Assembly (NCBI GenBank): GCA_031277915.1
Contig: JAITLL010000021.1
Span: 1-37,255, forward strand
Source of the DNA: Acinetobacter sp.
GTDB lineage: Bacteria; Pseudomonadota; Gammaproteobacteria; Pseudomonadales; Moraxellaceae
Reading direction: 5' to 3'
Length of the DNA: 37,255 bases
Part shown: piece by piece, positions 16,049 through 25,640 of the stretch
How positions within the stretch are numbered: position 1 is the first letter of the stretch
Layout of the letters: the number at the start of each line of letters is the position of its first letter
Position numbers and translations under genes: made by a program
Notes under the pieces: generated by a model
What the model was told of the DNA's origin: nothing
The model's input: the letters and a program-made list of their open reading frames with translations, nothing else
Database searches by the model: none

Positions 16049-16273
16049 TCTTATATCCTTAGAAATAATCAACTTTTTCAGTTGGACTCATGGTGAACAT
16101 ATCAACCCTTATATTTACACAATATTTTTGATTAGGCTAAAAAAATAAGCATTTTTTAAAAAATTTTAAGAGAAATCCAAATCTATAAAAAATATATTTA
16201 TTTAATAATCATATGCATTAAAAAACTAAAAGCAAAGCATTCCCCCCTACCTAATAGATAAAGCTTTACTTCA

Positions 16274-16303
16274 TAAAAAAAGTTTACCTTTTACGGTAAA
16301 CTT
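16274..16303 (-). terminator. Terminator of the lepA-miaE operon
   Basis: AAGTTTACC (16280-16288), loop ttttac, GGTAAACTT (16295-16303). On the minus strand it is followed by seven Ts. It stands just beyond the miaE stop. Confidence 0.85.
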
Positions 16304-16325
16304 CTTTAATTTGCAGCATCCAAGA

Positions 16326-16970
16326 CTACGCAGGAATACCACTATGAAAACGGAAAGTATTATCTGGCATTAAAATCAGGTTCTTTTCAACCTCACGGAT
16401 ATGCTCAATGCGCTGCTGAAGATCTTCTTCAGGATCTTTCATTTTGGCAGTTTTAGCCACATCAAGTGCAAGAGCTAAATAGTCTTCAAAATGGCGAGAT
16501 TCTGACTTAAGCAGATAACGGTAATAACGCCCAAGCTCTTCATCTACACGCGGTGAAAGTGCATAAAAACGTTCACATGAGCGTGCTTCTACAAAAGCGC
16601 CAATGACCAGCACATCAATTAAAGCCTCTGGCTCATAAGTACGAATTTCTTTACGTAAACCACCTGCATAGCGTCCCGCACTTAAACCCTTCCACTCTTG
16701 CCCACGCTTGGTCATAAACTCAAGAACTTGCTCATAGTGGAGCATCTCTTCGCGTACAAGCTGAGCAAGTTTGACTTGCAAATCTGTAAAAAAACTATAG
16801 CGGAACATTAAGTTCATCGCTGTGCCCGCTGCTTTTTTCTCACAGTTGGCATGATCTTGCATCAAGATATCTAAATTATTAACCGCCTCATCTAACCATT
16901 CATTTGGAGTTTGGCACCCCAAAAATGTCAATACAGGCTGCATTAATTCATCGTAATTGATACTCGACAT
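16326..16970 (-). CDS. miaE: tRNA-(ms2io6A)-hydroxylase MiaE
   Basis: A non-haem di-iron monooxygenase that hydroxylates the isopentenyl side chain of ms2i6A37 in tRNAs reading UNN codons. The 214 residues are a ferritin-like four-helix bundle with the expected carboxylate and histidine ligands: EKKAAGTAMNLMFRY, REEMLHYEQV (an ExxH pair), EARSCERF and ESRHFEDYLAL (a second ExxH-type pair). It starts six bases after the pdxJ stop, with AGGA inside the end of pdxJ, so it is the last gene of the long lepA operon. A terminator follows. It depends on MiaA and MiaB products, which are encoded elsewhere. Confidence 0.93.
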   Translation of the reverse strand: MSSINYDELMQPVLTFLGCQTPNEWLDEAVNNLDILMQDHANCEKKAAGTAMNLMFRYSFFTDLQVKLAQLVREEMLHYEQVLEFMTKRGQEWKGLSAGRYAGGLRKEIRTYEPEALIDVLVIGAFVEARSCERFYALSPRVDEELGRYYRYLLKSESRHFEDYLALALDVAKTAKMKDPEEDLQQRIEHIREVEKNLILMPDNTFRFHSGIPA

Positions 16971-16976
16971 TACTAA

Positions 16977-17702
16977 TTATCCTGCTGCCTGAATTGCTGT
17001 TTTCATATCTTTAACAGCCTGTACCAGACCTACAAAAACACTTTCCGCAATAATTGAGTGACCAATGTTTAATTCATGAATCTGTGGAATAGCTGCAATT
17101 GGTGCAATATTTTTTAGATTAAGTCCATGACCCGCATTTACAACCAGCCCTTTTGCTGCTGCATACTCAACACCTTTCACAATGCGAGCAAGTTCTTCTT
17201 GTTGTTCTTGTTCTGTTATCGCGTCTGCATATGCACCTGTATGGAGCTCAATGGTAGGTGCTCCACATGCGACTGCCGCATCAATTTGAGCAAAATCTGC
17301 ATCAATAAATAGAGAAACGTCACAACCCAAAGCAGCTAAGGCCTGAGTTGCAGCTTTCACTTTTTCAAAGTTAGCTACTACATCCAAACCACCTTCAGTT
17401 GTTACTTCTTGGCGTTTTTCAGGAACGAAGCATACATGCTGAGGTTGAATTTCTTTAGCAAACTCAACCATTTCATCAGTTACAGCCAGTTCAAGGTTCA
17501 TACGTGTTTTTAACAATGGACGCATACGGCGCACATCATCATCTTGAATGTGGCGGCGGTCTTCACGCAAATGCAAAGTAATCCCTTCTGCACCTGCTTG
17601 TTCACAAATAAGAGCAGCTTCTACAGGGTCTGGGTAAGTAGTACCGCGCGCCTGTCTTAAAGTAGCAACATGGTCTATGTTTACACCAAGCAATGCAGCC
17701 AT
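16977..17702 (-). CDS. pdxJ: Pyridoxine 5'-phosphate synthase
   Basis: Condenses 1-deoxyxylulose-5-phosphate with 3-amino-1-hydroxyacetone 1-phosphate to pyridoxine 5'-phosphate, the ring-closing step of vitamin B6 synthesis. The 241-residue TIM barrel shows [21 protein letters not shown] (residues about 6-26), [35 protein letters not shown] and NAGHGLNL, all conserved phosphate- and substrate-binding segments. AGGA lies upstream of the ATG. It follows recO by 13 bases, the usual proteobacterial recO-pdxJ pair. Confidence 0.96.
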   Translation of the reverse strand: MAALLGVNIDHVATLRQARGTTYPDPVEAALICEQAGAEGITLHLREDRRHIQDDDVRRMRPLLKTRMNLELAVTDEMVEFAKEIQPQHVCFVPEKRQEVTTEGGLDVVANFEKVKAATQALAALGCDVSLFIDADFAQIDAAVACGAPTIELHTGAYADAITEQEQQEELARIVKGVEYAAAKGLVVNAGHGLNLKNIAPIAAIPQIHELNIGHSIIAESVFVGLVQAVKDMKTAIQAAG

Positions 17703-17715
17703 AAAAAAATCCTAA

Positions 17716-18429
17716 TTACGATTGAGTTTGAGTATTTTGAATCCACAATTGACGACTTTTTAGGGGACGATCACCTAAAAGCGATGTAATCATTTGACGG
17801 TATAGTTTACCTAATAATTGCAATTGTTCGTGAGAAAAATCCTGCCCATGTTCATAATCCAGCATCGATAAAATTGCTTTTCCCGACAAAGATGAACGAC
17901 TTGCCTGAATAACTGGAGCAAAACCTTCAGTCACTTGAAATTGATAAAATTGATTAGGCAAAATTTCTTTTTGTGAGCTATCAATTGAAAAATCAATAGC
18001 ATAACCCAGTTCTGAAAGTAAGATATGCTCAAACTGCCTTAATATCTGTCTAAGGAATAGATCTGGATTTTCGTGAGAAGATAACTGCTGTAACTGAAGC
18101 AGTGTTAACTGATATTGCTCAAAGGTTTGTGGCATTGCCTCTTCTAGAGGACAAAGCCTGAGAACAACTTCGTTTAAATAAAACCCAGCAAAAAAAGCAT
18201 TACCAAAAAAGAAAACCGGCTGATTTAATATTTCCAGCTTCGTAAAATTTTTGAGTTCACTTTTTCCCGTAGCTTGCAACCGAATTGGTTGATATTGAGG
18301 AGGCGGGGTCTGTCTTAAAATACCATCCACTCGCCCATATTCTTGAGTAAAGAGATGCACAATATGGCTTTTTTCACGATATTTACGGTGATGAATCATA
18401 TATCCATGTAAGACTTCATTACGCATCAT
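17716..18429 (-). CDS. recO: DNA repair protein RecO
   Basis: Mediator of the RecFOR pathway: it binds SSB and single-stranded DNA and loads RecA at gaps. The 237 residues have an N-terminal OB fold (LHGYMIHHRKYREKSHIVHLFTQEYGRV at about 8-35) and a helical C-terminal part with FLRQILRQFEHILLSELGYAIDF. No zinc-finger cysteines are visible, as in the E. coli type. It lies between the small lipoprotein gene (gap 9 bases) and pdxJ (gap 13 bases) in the operon. The start ATG at 18429 is followed by a second ATG, so the first residue may be either methionine. Confidence 0.92.
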   Translation of the reverse strand: MMRNEVLHGYMIHHRKYREKSHIVHLFTQEYGRVDGILRQTPPPQYQPIRLQATGKSELKNFTKLEILNQPVFFFGNAFFAGFYLNEVVLRLCPLEEAMPQTFEQYQLTLLQLQQLSSHENPDLFLRQILRQFEHILLSELGYAIDFSIDSSQKEILPNQFYQFQVTEGFAPVIQASRSSLSGKAILSMLDYEHGQDFSHEQLQLLGKLYRQMITSLLGDRPLKSRQLWIQNTQTQS

Positions 18430-18438
18430 AAAAAGAAA

Positions 18439-18639
18439 CTATTCCTTAGATTCTTTTTCTTTCTTATCGTCGTCATCACCATCAGGAATTACAGCTCCTA
18501 CAACAGCAGCTGTACCCTTCACTACACCTTTAGTTGTTTTATAAGCAATACCTACTGGTACGGTTACAAGCTTATACACACAACCTTGCAACACCAATGC
18601 ACATCCAACAATAGCTAATATTGATGTAATTGCTTTCAT
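18439..18639 (-). CDS. Small lipoprotein with acidic tail
   Basis: A 66-residue protein with a signal peptide MKAITSILAIVGCALV and lipobox LQGC (residues 17-20), so Cys20 should be lipidated. The mature part has a Val/Ala/Gly-rich segment (about 21-52) followed by an acidic-basic tail DGDDDDKKEKESKE. I believe it belongs to a lipoprotein family restricted to Acinetobacter and relatives; no function is known. It is inserted between era and recO, with gaps of 18 and 9 bases, so it is co-expressed with the operon. Retention in the inner membrane or transport by Lol cannot be decided from Val21. Confidence 0.85.
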   Translation of the reverse strand: MKAITSILAIVGCALVLQGCVYKLVTVPVGIAYKTTKGVVKGTAAVVGAVIPDGDDDDKKEKESKE

Positions 18640-18657
18640 ACCAGTATTTCCTGCTTC

Positions 18658-19686
18658 TTAGATATCACTATACCCTAGACTTTTTAAAGCACGCTCATCA
18701 TCAGACCAACCGCCTTTAACCTTAACCCATAAGGTAAGCATGATCTTTTGCTCGAACATTTTTTCCATGTCTTTACGGGCATCCATACCAATCGTTTTAA
18801 GCTTGGTACCTTTTTCACCAATTACGATTGCTTTTTGACCAGCACGATCCACAAAAATAGTTGCATCAATATAAGTACAAGCTGGTTTTAATCGTCCCGT
18901 TTTTTCATTAACAGTTTCCTCTTCCGTTTTGAAAGATTCAATTTGTACTGTTAAATCGTATGGAAGCTCTTCACCCAACTGACGCATGATTTTTTCACGG
19001 ATGATCTCGCTTGCCAAGAAGCGCTCAGAACGGTCCGTAATTTGATCAAAGGAATACAGTGGTGGCTGATAAGGAAGATATTTTTCAATTGTTTCACTTA
19101 AATGGTCCAAGTTAGCCCCACGTAGAGCAGAAACAGGAACAATCTCAGCAAAATTCATAAGCTTAGTACGCTCTTGAATTAGAGGAAGAATCTCTCTTTT
19201 ATCTTCAAAAGTATCAGCTTTGTTAATCACCAAAATAACTGGCATTTCAGCGTTCTTGAGTTTCTCAAGCACTAAATCGTCATTTTGAGTCCACTTATAA
19301 GCATCAATAACAAATAAAACCAAGTTAACGTCACGTAGTGCAGAATGCGCAGCACGGTTCATCATTTTATTGATTGCACGTACTTCTTTCTTATGCATCC
19401 CCGGTGTATCTACATAGACCGCTTGCATTTTTTCACGCGAATCGATACCAATAATTTTATGGCGTGTCGTTTGAGGTTTACGCGACGTAATCGAGAGTTT
19501 TTGACCCAACAAATGGTTCATGAGGGTAGATTTACCCACATTTGGACGTCCCACAATCGCCACAAATCCGCTCTTAAAATCCGAAGGAATTGTAACACCT
19601 TTGGAACTAAAAAATTGATCAATCAGATTGTTTGGATCTTGGTTTTCATTTGAATCTGGATTGATTTGATCAGAATGCATCGACAT
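18658..19686 (-). CDS. era: GTPase Era
   Basis: Essential ribosome-assembly GTPase that binds the 3' end of 16S rRNA. Residues about 40-210 are the G domain: GRPNVGKST (G1), DTPGMHKKE (G3), NKAD (G4) and SALRG (G5). The KH domain occupies the C-terminal 120 residues, with [13 protein letters not shown] as the GxxG loop. The 342 residues exceed the usual 300 because of an N-terminal extension of about 38 polar residues ([20 protein letters not shown] onward). The start lies five bases after the rnc stop; a GGAG inside the end of rnc is eleven bases away, so a start at the second ATG (19680) is also possible. Confidence 0.95.
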   Translation of the reverse strand: MSMHSDQINPDSNENQDPNNLIDQFFSSKGVTIPSDFKSGFVAIVGRPNVGKSTLMNHLLGQKLSITSRKPQTTRHKIIGIDSREKMQAVYVDTPGMHKKEVRAINKMMNRAAHSALRDVNLVLFVIDAYKWTQNDDLVLEKLKNAEMPVILVINKADTFEDKREILPLIQERTKLMNFAEIVPVSALRGANLDHLSETIEKYLPYQPPLYSFDQITDRSERFLASEIIREKIMRQLGEELPYDLTVQIESFKTEEETVNEKTGRLKPACTYIDATIFVDRAGQKAIVIGEKGTKLKTIGMDARKDMEKMFEQKIMLTLWVKVKGGWSDDERALKSLGYSDI

Positions 19687-19691
19687 GCAGG

Positions 19692-20396
19692 TTATTGCTC
19701 CAATAACTTTAAAATTTCCGCCGCTGCTGCCTGCTCGGCAAAACGACGACTTGACCCCTCACCATAAATCTTTGGTAAACCATCTACCAAACATTCGACT
19801 TTAAAGTGCTGATGAGGCGCATCACCCTGAATATCTACAACCTCGTAAACAGGGAGAGGTTTTTTACGTGCTTGTAGATACTCTTGTAAACGTGATTTTG
19901 GATCCTTGAGTTGATCTGTTGGCTCAATATGATCTAAATAAGGTACATACCATTTTAACACAATATCATTGAGTAGGTTTAGGTCACTACAATCAAGATA
20001 AATTGCACCAATAATCGCTTCTACCGTATCTGCTAATATTGACTCACGATGATGACCACCAGATTTCAACTCGCCCGTGCTTAATATTAAACACCGACTA
20101 AGTTGCAAATCGGTTGCAATTTTACCTAATGCTTCTTGGCGAACCAGAGTCGCACGCATACGCGTTAAACGACCTTCGTTTTCATTTGGATAAGCATGGT
20201 ATAAATAATTGGCGATAATCATCCCCAACAGTGAGTCACCTAAAAACTCCAGGCGTTCATAGTTATATTTATGACTCACCGAACGATGAGTCAAAGCCAA
20301 CTGTAGCAATTCAGGCTGCTTAAATTGATAACCGATTCGACTGAGTAAGCGAGGATCACTTAGTTTGAACTGATGTTTTATCAAAACTCTTCTCAA
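19692..20396 (-). CDS. rnc: Ribonuclease III
   Basis: Double-strand-specific endoribonuclease that processes rRNA precursors and structured mRNAs. The family signature [19 protein letters not shown] (about residues 43-61) holds the Mg-binding acidic residues, with [13 protein letters not shown] as the second metal motif. A double-stranded-RNA-binding domain fills residues about 160-230 ([11 protein letters not shown] to AAAEIL). The start is uncommon: both candidate codons are TTG, at 20396 or at 20384 (giving [10 protein letters not shown]), and either overlaps the upstream DUF4845 gene by 29-41 bases, so coupling of translation is likely. It precedes era as in most proteobacteria. Confidence 0.94.
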   Translation of the reverse strand: MRRVLIKHQFKLSDPRLLSRIGYQFKQPELLQLALTHRSVSHKYNYERLEFLGDSLLGMIIANYLYHAYPNENEGRLTRMRATLVRQEALGKIATDLQLSRCLILSTGELKSGGHHRESILADTVEAIIGAIYLDCSDLNLLNDIVLKWYVPYLDHIEPTDQLKDPKSRLQEYLQARKKPLPVYEVVDIQGDAPHQHFKVECLVDGLPKIYGEGSSRRFAEQAAAAEILKLLEQ

Positions 20397-20730
20397 ATGT
20401 TAAAACTAAATCAATATTCAGCAAGAAAGGTTTTCTCACTTCATATTTCTTTTTGACTGTTAAACCAGACTGATTAAATACCTCAGCAATCTCTTTAAAA
20501 TGGAGATCACGGATATTGTTCATTTCCAGTCGCTGGTCCATCTGTGTCGTAAACTTTTGGGGTGTGATATCAGAAGAGCTTTGTTGCATAAGCTCTGCAA
20601 TCTGATTGTTAATCACACGATCATCCCAATATGCTGGCCAAACTGCAAGTACGGCTTTCACCGCAATTGCAAATATGGCCACCCCAAATAAAATTACTAA
20701 ATACGAAGTACCTTGTTGTGCCTTACGCAT
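20356..20730 (-). CDS. DUF4845 single-pass membrane protein
   Basis: A 124-residue protein with a basic start (MRKAQQG), one N-terminal membrane helix at about 8-32 and a small soluble domain, the architecture of DUF4845 proteins that lie between lepB and rnc in Pseudomonas and relatives. The segment AVLAVWPAYWDD just after the helix is typical. The function of the family is unknown. It starts 22 bases after lepB ends, and its 3' end overlaps rnc, so it is translated with both. Confidence 0.85.
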   Translation of the reverse strand: MRKAQQGTSYLVILFGVAIFAIAVKAVLAVWPAYWDDRVINNQIAELMQQSSSDITPQKFTTQMDQRLEMNNIRDLHFKEIAEVFNQSGLTVKKKYEVRKPFLLNIDLVLTFEKSFDKTSVQTK

Positions 20731-20752
20731 TTTATTTTCCTAATGGTTGTTT

Positions 20753-21580
20753 TTAATCTATTTTTCCATTTCGGCTAAAGCTTGGCAGGTGGAAACCAGG
20801 TTCTTTATGCATCCAGACATAGAACGCTCGGCCTGTTAAATTTTCTTCAGGAACGAAGCCCCAGAAACGACTGTCAGCACTTTGATCACGGTTGTCCCCC
20901 ATTGCAAAGTAATGTCCTTTTGGAACTGTCACTTCCCAATATAAACCGTCTTGGTTTGAATATTTACCATTATCAACATAGTTGATAAATGGTGCCTGAC
21001 GCGCAACGTTTACGCCTTCAAGCTCACGCATTGTAAAAGTATGATCACCAATTGTTTCTTTATGATAAATAGACGTTGGTGTATCTAACGCATCTTTTTC
21101 GCGACTAAACTGTGTTGCTACTTTAGGAATTTTTTGACCATTAATAATCAATTGTCCATGATCATAAACAATATGGTCACCTGGCAAACCAATTACACGT
21201 TTAATATAGCTAATAGTTGGTTGAGGTGGGTAACGGAATACGATGACATCACCACGTTTAGGCTCACCGACATCAATCACTTTTTTATTGACGATAGGTA
21301 AACGAACACCATAGTCAAATTTATTAACTAAAATAAAGTCACCAGTCTCTAAAGTTGGAACCATAGAATCTGATGGAATATTAAATGGTTCATAAAGGAA
21401 TGAACGTAATACAAGTACAACAGCTAGAACTGGCCAAAAGTCATAGGCCCATGTAATAACAAAATTTTCGTTCTCTCGCCCTTTATTTGCACGTTGTTTA
21501 AAAACAAGTTTATCTAGCAACCACACTGCAAATAAAATCAGCGTAACCGGAACAAGAATTAAATTAAAATCAAAATCCAC
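20753..21580 (-). CDS. lepB: Signal peptidase I
   Basis: Cleaves signal peptides from proteins exported by Sec and Tat at the outer face of the inner membrane. The 275 residues contain two N-terminal membrane helices (about 6-26 and 42-62), the nucleophile Ser72 in IPSDSMVPTL, the general base Lys127 in YIKRVIGLPGD, and the GDNRDQSADSRFWGFV box near the end. It starts at GTG 21580 with GAGG just upstream. It is separated from lepA by 69 bases that hold two small hairpins. Confidence 0.97.
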   Translation of the reverse strand: MDFDFNLILVPVTLILFAVWLLDKLVFKQRANKGRENENFVITWAYDFWPVLAVVLVLRSFLYEPFNIPSDSMVPTLETGDFILVNKFDYGVRLPIVNKKVIDVGEPKRGDVIVFRYPPQPTISYIKRVIGLPGDHIVYDHGQLIINGQKIPKVATQFSREKDALDTPTSIYHKETIGDHTFTMRELEGVNVARQAPFINYVDNGKYSNQDGLYWEVTVPKGHYFAMGDNRDQSADSRFWGFVPEENLTGRAFYVWMHKEPGFHLPSFSRNGKID

Positions 21581-21592
21581 ATGACCTCACTC

Positions 21593-21642
21593 GCAGCCTA
21601 GCTGCTTGCTTTATGGCTGGGAGAATATAAGTTCACCCAGCC
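21593..21642 (-). other. Two hairpins in the lepA-lepB gap
   Basis: In transcript order: GGCTGGG-N14-CCCAGCC (21642-21615), then GCAGC-tag-GCTGC (21605-21593). On the minus strand neither has a T tail, so they are not simple terminators; they may act in RNA processing or set the relative expression of lepB. The first would be terminator-like on the plus strand, but no plus-strand gene leads into it. Confidence 0.4.
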
Positions 21643-21649
21643 TTTTCTT

Positions 21650-23467
21650 TTATCTATCTACTTTCAAAACAGCTAAGAACGCTTCTTGTGGGATTTCTAC
21701 ACTACCCACTTGTTTCATACGTTTCTTACCTTCTTTTTGTTTAGAAAGTAATTTCTTCTTACGTGATACGTCACCGCCATAACATTTTGCTAGAACGTTT
21801 TTACGCATCGCCTTAACAGTCGAACGAGCAATAATTTGAGCACCAATGGCAGCCTGAATGGCAACATCAAACATTTGACGTGGGATCAGGTCTTTCATTT
21901 TTTCAACTAAAGCAATACCACGATGGCGAGCATCATTACGGTGACAAATCATAGCCAAGGCATCGACCTTCTCACTATTAATTAACACGTCAACCTTAAC
22001 TAAAGATGAACTTTCGAAACGGACGAAGTTATAGTCAAGTGAAGCAAAACCACGTGAACATGATTTAAGCTTATCAAAGAAGTCCATGACCACTTCAGCC
22101 ATTGGAATTTCAAAAGTAATCGAAACTTGATTACCTAAGAACTTCATGTCTTTTTGTACACCACGACGCTCAATACATAAGGTCATGACATTACCTAAGT
22201 ACTCTTGCGGCACAAGAATATGACACTCAGCAATTGGCTCACGTAAATCTTCAACAACAGAACCATCCGGCATTTTAGATGGGCTGTCGATATAGATCGT
22301 CTCGCCTTTTTTGGTAACAGCTTCATAAACTACTGTTGGTGCCGAGCTAATTAAGTCAAGATCGTACTCGCGTTCTAAACGCTCTTGTACGATTTCCATA
22401 TGCAACATACCCAAGAAACCACAGCGGAAACCAAAACCAAGCGCATCTGAACTTTCAGGTTCAAAGAACAAAGCAGAGTCGTTAATTTGTAATTTCTGCA
22501 ATGCTTCACGGAATGGTTCAAAATCGCTTGCATCAATTGGGAAAAGACCCGCATAAACCTGCGGTTTAACCTTTTTAAAACCAGGTAAAATTGCAACGTC
22601 TGGTGTAGATATGAGTGTAATGGTGTCACCCACAGGCGCACCAAAAATGTCTTTAATACCAGCAATAACAAAACCTACTTCACCAGCTTCAAGAATATCT
22701 GTTTCAGTATGCTTAGGATTAAATACACCTACAGAAGTTACCGGATGAGTCTGTCCTGTCGATTTAACCAACATTTTGTCGCCCTTGCGGATACGACCTT
22801 GTTTAATACGAACAAGAGAAACGACACCTAAGTAGTTATCAAACCATGAATCAATAATTAACGCTTGAAGTGGCGCTTCACGATCACCTTCTGGTGCCGG
22901 AATAACATCGACTAAACGCTCTAATACACCTTCAACACCTAAACCTGTTTTTGCTGAACAAGTCGGTGCATCTGTCGCTTCAATCCCGATAATTTCTTCA
23001 ATTTCATGAATTACCCGTTCAGGTTCAGCCTGTGGTAAATCAATTTTATTTAAAATAGGAAGAACTTCGAGACCTTGTTCAATCGCTGTATAACAGTTTG
23101 CCACTGACTGTGCTTCTACACCTTGCGCAGCATCAACAACCAATAACGCACCTTCACATGCAGCTAACGAACGAGATACTTCATATGAGAAGTCAACATG
23201 CCCAGGTGTATCAATAAAATTAAGCTGATATTCCTGCCCATTTGGATGGGTGTAATACAATGTCACAGACGCTGCTTTAATGGTAATCCCACGTTCGCGC
23301 TCAAGCTCCATTGAGTCCAAGACCTGAGCTTGCATCTCACGATCTTGTAGGCCACCACACATCTGAATGAAACGGTCAGCTAAAGTGGACTTACCATGAT
23401 CAATATGAGCGATAATCGAGAAGTTTCGGATATTTTTGATATCAACGGATTTTTTAGCTTGCGCCAT
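21650..23467 (-). CDS. lepA: Elongation factor 4 (LepA)
   Basis: Ribosome-associated translational GTPase that back-translocates or helps assemble ribosomes under stress. The 605 residues are full length: [13 protein letters not shown] (G1, about 20-32), RERGITIKA (G2), DTPGHVDF (G3), NKID (G4), an EF-G-like domain II, and the LepA-specific C-terminal domain with [18 protein letters not shown] near the end. AAGG precedes the ATG. It is the first gene of the operon through miaE, behind an extended -10 promoter and a hairpin-containing leader. Confidence 0.97.
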   Translation of the reverse strand: MAQAKKSVDIKNIRNFSIIAHIDHGKSTLADRFIQMCGGLQDREMQAQVLDSMELERERGITIKAASVTLYYTHPNGQEYQLNFIDTPGHVDFSYEVSRSLAACEGALLVVDAAQGVEAQSVANCYTAIEQGLEVLPILNKIDLPQAEPERVIHEIEEIIGIEATDAPTCSAKTGLGVEGVLERLVDVIPAPEGDREAPLQALIIDSWFDNYLGVVSLVRIKQGRIRKGDKMLVKSTGQTHPVTSVGVFNPKHTETDILEAGEVGFVIAGIKDIFGAPVGDTITLISTPDVAILPGFKKVKPQVYAGLFPIDASDFEPFREALQKLQINDSALFFEPESSDALGFGFRCGFLGMLHMEIVQERLEREYDLDLISSAPTVVYEAVTKKGETIYIDSPSKMPDGSVVEDLREPIAECHILVPQEYLGNVMTLCIERRGVQKDMKFLGNQVSITFEIPMAEVVMDFFDKLKSCSRGFASLDYNFVRFESSSLVKVDVLINSEKVDALAMICHRNDARHRGIALVEKMKDLIPRQMFDVAIQAAIGAQIIARSTVKAMRKNVLAKCYGGDVSRKKKLLSKQKEGKKRMKQVGSVEIPQEAFLAVLKVDR

Positions 23468-23492
23468 GGGCTACCTTGAGAAAATATAAAGT

Positions 23493-23519
23493 GCTATGTA
23501 GCTTGTTTTAATACATAGC
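23493..23519 (-). promoter_or_regulatory. Hairpin in the lepA leader
   Basis: GCTATGTA and TACATAGC form a perfect eight-base stem (arms 23493-23500 and 23512-23519) with an 11-base loop. It lies between the promoter and the ribosome site of lepA and is followed on the minus strand by ACTTTATATTTTC, weakly T-rich. It may protect the mRNA or attenuate it. Confidence 0.5.
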
Positions 23520-23545
23520 CAAAGCGGTTTAACAAATTGCGTGAG

Positions 23546-23575
23546 ATTATAGCAGATGGATATTTTAAAGTATCC
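23546..23575 (-). promoter_or_regulatory. lepA operon promoter with overlapping palindrome
   Basis: TGCTATAAT on the minus strand (TATAAT at 23551-23546) is an extended -10. The -35 is poor, and the dyad GGATA-N8-TATCC (23558-23575) covers the spacer and -35 region, placing it where a repressor or activator could act. Confidence 0.5.
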
Positions 23576-23642
23576 AAAATAATCATGAGCTTTGTACTTA
23601 TGTTTAAAAAAGGACAACCCCAAATATACAGACTGGTTCAGA

Positions 23643-24095
23643 CTATCCAGCATATGAAACTGTAAAATCTAAAGGATTTATGCTTGAATCAAGGGGCTTA
23701 TACGCTTGCGTAAAAGTTGGTGACATTCGTTTTGGTCGACCAGACTCAATTTCAATACATGCCCACTTAGTATTCCCAACAAATAAGACTGCCTGATCCG
23801 AGGGACGGAAAAAAATATACTGGCGAAATGAATAAAGCGCATTAATATCATCTAACCATGTGCGCAGTATAATTTCTTCGCCTTCAAATGCAGCTTTACG
23901 ATATTGTACATGATGCTCAACAGCCACCATGGCATGTTTTAGTTCAAGGTATTTAGTTACTCCTACCCCTAATGTTTCAACATGAGCAGCCGCGACATCT
24001 TGCATCCATTGTACATACATTACATTGTTAACATGGCCCAACGCATCAATATGCTGTGGCTGAACCTGAATATGTAAATCAAAAATACTGCTCAC
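23643..24095 (-). CDS. Acyl-CoA thioesterase, YbgC/4HBT type
   Basis: A 150-residue hotdog-fold thioesterase. The opening PQHIDALGHVNNVMYVQWMQD (about 14-34) is the 4-hydroxybenzoyl-CoA thioesterase signature, with Asp18 in the catalytic position and HVNN following. Later strands include AFEGEEIILRTWLDD. It probably hydrolyses short or medium acyl-CoAs in the cytosol; the substrate is not determined. The start is GTG at 24095 with an AAGTGAG ribosome site. It stands between the degP terminator and the lepA promoter; no terminator is visible after it, so some read-through into lepA is possible. Confidence 0.85.
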   Translation of the reverse strand: MSSIFDLHIQVQPQHIDALGHVNNVMYVQWMQDVAAAHVETLGVGVTKYLELKHAMVAVEHHVQYRKAAFEGEEIILRTWLDDINALYSFRQYIFFRPSDQAVLFVGNTKWACIEIESGRPKRMSPTFTQAYKPLDSSINPLDFTVSYAG

Positions 24096-24170
24096 GAAAC
24101 ACTCACTTCAATTATTGCTAAAACTACAATCAGTGCAGCTAGGCCAGAGATTATGCTGAACACCAATAAT

Positions 24171-24200
24171 AAAAAACCACCCGTTTTCAGGGTGGCTTAT
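24171..24200 (-). terminator. Terminator of degP/mucD
   Basis: CCACCC (24177-24182), loop gttttca, GGGTGG (24190-24195). On the minus strand it lies about 18 bases past the protease stop and is followed by TTTTTT. Confidence 0.85.
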
Positions 24201-24212
24201 TTTTATATCATT

Positions 24213-25589
24213 TTACTGAATACGTAAACCAAGCATAGCGCGTTGTCCTTGGCGTATGATGCCAACACGTGCAACGGTATTTTTTTGTAGGTTCGAAACA
24301 ACTTTTGCAAAATCTTGGCTATTCGAAATTTGCGTATTGTTGACCTGAATAATCACGTCACCCGGAATGATATTTGACAATGATGCTAGCCCACCACGGC
24401 GGACATCCTGAACATAAATACCGCCTTTTACGCCTAAAGTATTTTTCTCTGGTTCAGCTAAATCACGAATGCTCATACCTAAAACCGGACCTTTAGATGC
24501 AGAAGCCTGATTACCGGTAGCTGGTGTTTCATCTGGAGCAGTTGTAAGAGTTGCCGAAATATTACGAGTTTTATCGTCACGTAGCACTTCAAACTGAACG
24601 GTTTGATTTGGCTGTACTTTATTTAATGCGTAGAGTAAATCACTTGTACGAGGTACAGACGTGCCATTGAGTTTTAAAATCACATCACCAGCTCTAAGCC
24701 CTGCTTTTTGAGCAGGTGAATTTGGTGTCACCTGTGTGATGAGAGCACCTTCTGGTTTAGGTAATTTGTAGGCATCGGCAAGGTTACGGTCAATATCTTG
24801 CATCATAACGCCTAAATATGAACGAGTAACTTTCCCTTTTGTTTTAAGCTGTTCAGCTACATCCATTGCAACATCGATTGGAATAGAGAAAGACAACCCC
24901 ATATAACCGCCAGTACCACTAAAGATACGTGAGTTTACCCCAACGACTTCACCATTTTGGTTAAACAATGGACCACCTGAATTGCCAGGGTTTAATGCCA
25001 CATCGGTTTGAATAAACGGCACAGAGGTTTCACCACTCATGTTTCGTGACTTAGCACTCACGATACCTGCTGAAGCTGAGTAGTCAAAACCAAATGGCGA
25101 ACCAATCGCTAAAACAGGCTCACCAACTCGTAAACGATCAACATTACCAACTTTTAAAGCAGGATAATTACTTCCATTCACTTTTAATAATGCAACATCG
25201 GTACGTTCATCGCTACCAACAACAGTTGCATCAATCTCACGACGGTCATTTAAAGTAATACTAATGCGGGAAGCATTTTCAATCACATGATGGTTGGTGA
25301 GTAAGTAACCATCTTTACTAATAAAGAATGCACTACCATATGCAGTTTTTTCTTGAGGACCTTGTTGCTGTGGAATGATGACCTGATTACCAAAGAAACG
25401 TTTTAAAATTTCAGGAACTTGTTGTTGTAACAATTCATCCTGAGTCATTTTTTTTACGACATTTACGCTCACCACAGCCGGACTAACTTGTTCAACGAGG
25501 TTTGAAAAATCAACAGCAGCATTTGCTTGAACAGCAGCAACTGTAAATACCGCTGCATACATTCCTTGTTGTAAATAGCGAGTTTTCAT
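24213..25589 (-). CDS. degP: Periplasmic serine protease DegP/MucD (Do family)
   Basis: HtrA-family protease and chaperone that degrades misfolded envelope proteins. From the ATG at 25589 the 458 residues have a signal peptide (about 1-24, ending QANA), the trypsin-like domain with His101 in TNHHV, Asp131 in TDVALLK and Ser204 in GNSGGP, and two PDZ domains (about 270-360 and 370-458). The start is chosen because GGTGAG lies seven bases upstream and the signal peptide follows at once; an upstream ATG would add 18 residues that spoil it. It is divergent from nadB. In Pseudomonas the same position is held by mucD behind algU-mucABC, which are absent here, so the symbol mucD would fit equally. 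Confidence 0.94.
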   Translation of the reverse strand: MKTRYLQQGMYAAVFTVAAVQANAAVDFSNLVEQVSPAVVSVNVVKKMTQDELLQQQVPEILKRFFGNQVIIPQQQGPQEKTAYGSAFFISKDGYLLTNHHVIENASRISITLNDRREIDATVVGSDERTDVALLKVNGSNYPALKVGNVDRLRVGEPVLAIGSPFGFDYSASAGIVSAKSRNMSGETSVPFIQTDVALNPGNSGGPLFNQNGEVVGVNSRIFSGTGGYMGLSFSIPIDVAMDVAEQLKTKGKVTRSYLGVMMQDIDRNLADAYKLPKPEGALITQVTPNSPAQKAGLRAGDVILKLNGTSVPRTSDLLYALNKVQPNQTVQFEVLRDDKTRNISATLTTAPDETPATGNQASASKGPVLGMSIRDLAEPEKNTLGVKGGIYVQDVRRGGLASLSNIIPGDVIIQVNNTQISNSQDFAKVVSNLQKNTVARVGIIRQGQRAMLGLRIQ

Positions 25590-25640
25590 TCGGTGCTCAC
25601 CCACAATTGGTCTACGAGAATAAGAATAAAACTGTTGTAT

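Noticed and set aside
23471-23653. 60-residue minus-strand frame upstream of lepA
   Set aside because: It covers the lepA promoter, palindrome and leader hairpin, overlaps the thioesterase end, and has no ribosome site; treated as non-coding.
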